A DNA stretch of 42,308 bases. Source: an uncultured Lachnospiraceae bacterium (GTDB taxonomy: Bacteria; Bacillota; Clostridia; Lachnospirales; Lachnospiraceae). Location of the stretch: assembly GCA_947593655.1 (NCBI GenBank), contig CANQDS010000010.1, positions 1 to 42,308 of the forward strand. Reading direction: 5' to 3'. The notes under the pieces are model-generated. The model was not told the origin of the DNA and did not search any database. It saw only the letters and a program-made list of their open reading frames with translations. The stretch's first letter is position 1, and each line of letters starts with the position of its first letter. Both the position numbers and the translations under genes were made by a program. Below are positions 40,798 through 42,308 of the stretch, piece after piece.

Positions 40798-42192
40798 ATG
40801 GATGAGCGGATGACAGATCTGACGTTAGAAAATATTGCGCAGGCATGTGAAGGAACTTATATCGGAAGCAGCGACCGGAAACAGGAACAGGTTACCGGGG
40901 TGGTTTCGGACAGCCGGAAGATCCGTCCGGGCTGCCTTTTTGTTCCGATTCTGGGCGAACGGGTGGACGGGCATGATTTTATCCCGCAGGTGTTTGAACA
41001 GGGGGCGCTTGCGGTTCTTTCCGAGAAAGAATTAAAAGATCCGGCGGGGCCGTATATCCGCGTCGCCTCATCGGTCGAGGCGATGCAGAAGCTGGCGGCT
41101 TTTTACCGCAGGCGCCTTGATATCAAGGTGGTCGGGATCACCGGGAGTGTGGGAAAGACCAGCACCAAAGAGATGATCGCATCCGTTCTGTCCGAGAAAT
41201 ACTCCGTGCATAAGACCGCAGGAAATCTGAATAACCGGATCGGCCTTTCGCTGACCGTTTTCGAGATGAAGCGGGAGCATCAGGCCGCGGTGCTGGAGAT
41301 GGGGATTTCCGATTTCGGAGAGATGCACCGGCTGGCGCAGATCGCCTATCCGGATATCTGCGTGATCACGAATATCGGGCTCTGCCATCTGGAAAACCTT
41401 GGCACGAGGGATGGGATCTTAAAGGCAAAGACGGAATGTTTTGAACATATGAAAGACGGCGGAACCGTTATCTTAAACGGCGATGACGACAAACTCTGTA
41501 CGCAGAAGATCGTCAACGGGAAACCGGCGGTGTTCTACGGGCTCCATGCGAGGGAAGGCCTTTCGGTCTATATCGAGGAAGTCGAGAATCTGGGCTTTGA
41601 CGGAACGCGGATCGTGGTTCATACGCCGAAAGGGAATTTTGAGACGCAGATCCATATACCGGGCGATCATAACGTCTATAATGCGCTTGCAGCGACGGCT
41701 GTCGGCCTTCAGCTGGGACTGGCTCTGGATGAGATCGCCGCGGGGATCGCGAAGGCGCGCACGATCGCAGGGCGCGCGAATTTCCTAAAAATACGGGGAA
41801 TGACGGTGATCGACGACTGCTACAATGCGAATCCGGTTTCCATGAAAGCATCGCTGGAACTGCTGGCTCATGCGCAGGGCAGGAGCATTGCCGTCCTTGG
41901 CGATATGGGCGAACTGGGCGGAGAGGAACAGAAACTGCATTACGAAGTAGGGGAATACGCGGGAAAACAGAAGATCACCGCGCTGTTCTGCAGCGGCGTG
42001 CTGGCGGCGGAATATGTCAAGGCGGCAAAAGCCGTCAATCCGGACGGGGAGATCTACTATTACCAGGACCGGGGCGCGATGACGAAGGCGCTGCTGGCCT
42101 ATGTGCGCCCGGAGGACACTGTTTTGGTCAAGGCGTCTCATTTTATGGAGTTTCCAAAGGTTGTGGAAGCATTGGAGGCCGGCTGCTGTTAA
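40798..42192 (+). CDS. murF: UDP-MurNAc-tripeptide--D-Ala-D-Ala ligase
   Basis: A 464-residue Mur ligase that adds D-Ala-D-Ala to UDP-MurNAc-tripeptide, the last cytoplasmic step of peptidoglycan precursor synthesis. The N-terminal domain has GVVSDSRKIRPGCLFVPILGE. The ATP-binding loop is GITGSVGKTSTKE (GSVGKTST at 116-123), with central motifs AVLEMGISDFGEM and NIGLCHLENLGTRDGI. The C-terminal domain has VIDDCYNANPVSMKASL and AVLGDMGELG. The ribosome binding site is AAGGAG, with long spacing to ATG 40798; the next in-frame ATG (40810) is less likely. The following 116 bases to the window end show no recognisable gene. Confidence 0.95.
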   Translation: MDERMTDLTLENIAQACEGTYIGSSDRKQEQVTGVVSDSRKIRPGCLFVPILGERVDGHDFIPQVFEQGALAVLSEKELKDPAGPYIRVASSVEAMQKLAAFYRRRLDIKVVGITGSVGKTSTKEMIASVLSEKYSVHKTAGNLNNRIGLSLTVFEMKREHQAAVLEMGISDFGEMHRLAQIAYPDICVITNIGLCHLENLGTRDGILKAKTECFEHMKDGGTVILNGDDDKLCTQKIVNGKPAVFYGLHAREGLSVYIEEVENLGFDGTRIVVHTPKGNFETQIHIPGDHNVYNALAATAVGLQLGLALDEIAAGIAKARTIAGRANFLKIRGMTVIDDCYNANPVSMKASLELLAHAQGRSIAVLGDMGELGGEEQKLHYEVGEYAGKQKITALFCSGVLAAEYVKAAKAVNPDGEIYYYQDRGAMTKALLAYVRPEDTVLVKASHFMEFPKVVEALEAGCC

Positions 42193-42308
42193 AAGGTAAC
42201 AAATTCTGCCGAATGGCTGTAACCGTTTTGCCAGGGTTGTTTCATGAAGAATAAGTTTATACTGAAGAATACTTGATTTTATCGAGAGTTATGGATGCTA
42301 TACAAAAT

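Noticed and set aside
42193-42308. Promoter-like TATACT (42258-42263) near the window end
   Set aside because: No -35 lies at a usable distance and no gene start is visible before the window ends.

Overview
The window looks like chromosomal DNA of a spore-forming Clostridia species, most likely a member of the Lachnospiraceae. It is moderately GC-rich by eye. The evidence is the sporulation set (yabP, yabQ, spoIIE and a CotS-like coat kinase-fold gene), the order rqcP-yabP-yabQ-divIC-spoIIE-tilS-hpt-ftsH, which matches the Bacillus/Clostridia chromosome, an archaeal/eukaryal-type ProRS, and many OmpR-type two-component systems. I see no prophage, IS transposase or CRISPR array.

Left part (1-12,030, all plus strand). 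It starts with the 3' part of metK, whose first ~39 bases do not read as MetK. Next are a histidine kinase/response regulator pair with an RluA-type pseudouridine synthase, then proS, a 1,104-residue GGDEF protein and cca. A CotS-like gene follows, with its ribosome binding site buried in the cca terminator, and then a PEGA-domain lipoprotein.

Sporulation/division/housekeeping block (12,088-20,038, plus strand). HU and rqcP end at a terminator that again carries the Shine-Dalgarno of the next gene, yabP; yabQ and divIC follow. spoIIE has a promoter with 21-bp spacing and Spo0A-box-like sequences and heads spoIIE-tilS-hpt-ftsH. A C-rich candidate small RNA lies in the gap after ftsH.

Accessory block (20,291-34,778). 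First comes a minus-strand FtsX-type ABC transporter with its own intramembrane-sensing-like two-component system and a triple 11-bp-phased operator. Then come tRNA-Tyr and a RelE/ParE-type toxin-antitoxin pair flanked by a 57-bp direct repeat. A minus-strand lacI-type regulator is followed by a lipoprotein with an HExxH motif. Last is a minus-strand unit: a two-component system upstream of a VTC-domain protein, a DUF4956 membrane protein and a carbohydrate-binding-domain lipoprotein. The promoters of the regulator gene and of the VTC operon share an 18-bp operator (15/18 identical) at the same distance from a -10 box, so the regulator probably controls itself and the operon. This is the best candidate here for a little-described system.

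Right part (34,883-42,308, plus strand). It holds a DUF815-type ATPase, an ABC-F protein, long-form hpf with an extended -10 promoter, a small gene with an unresolved start, ddl and murF. Several start codons were chosen from ribosome-binding-site spacing, as explained in each entry.
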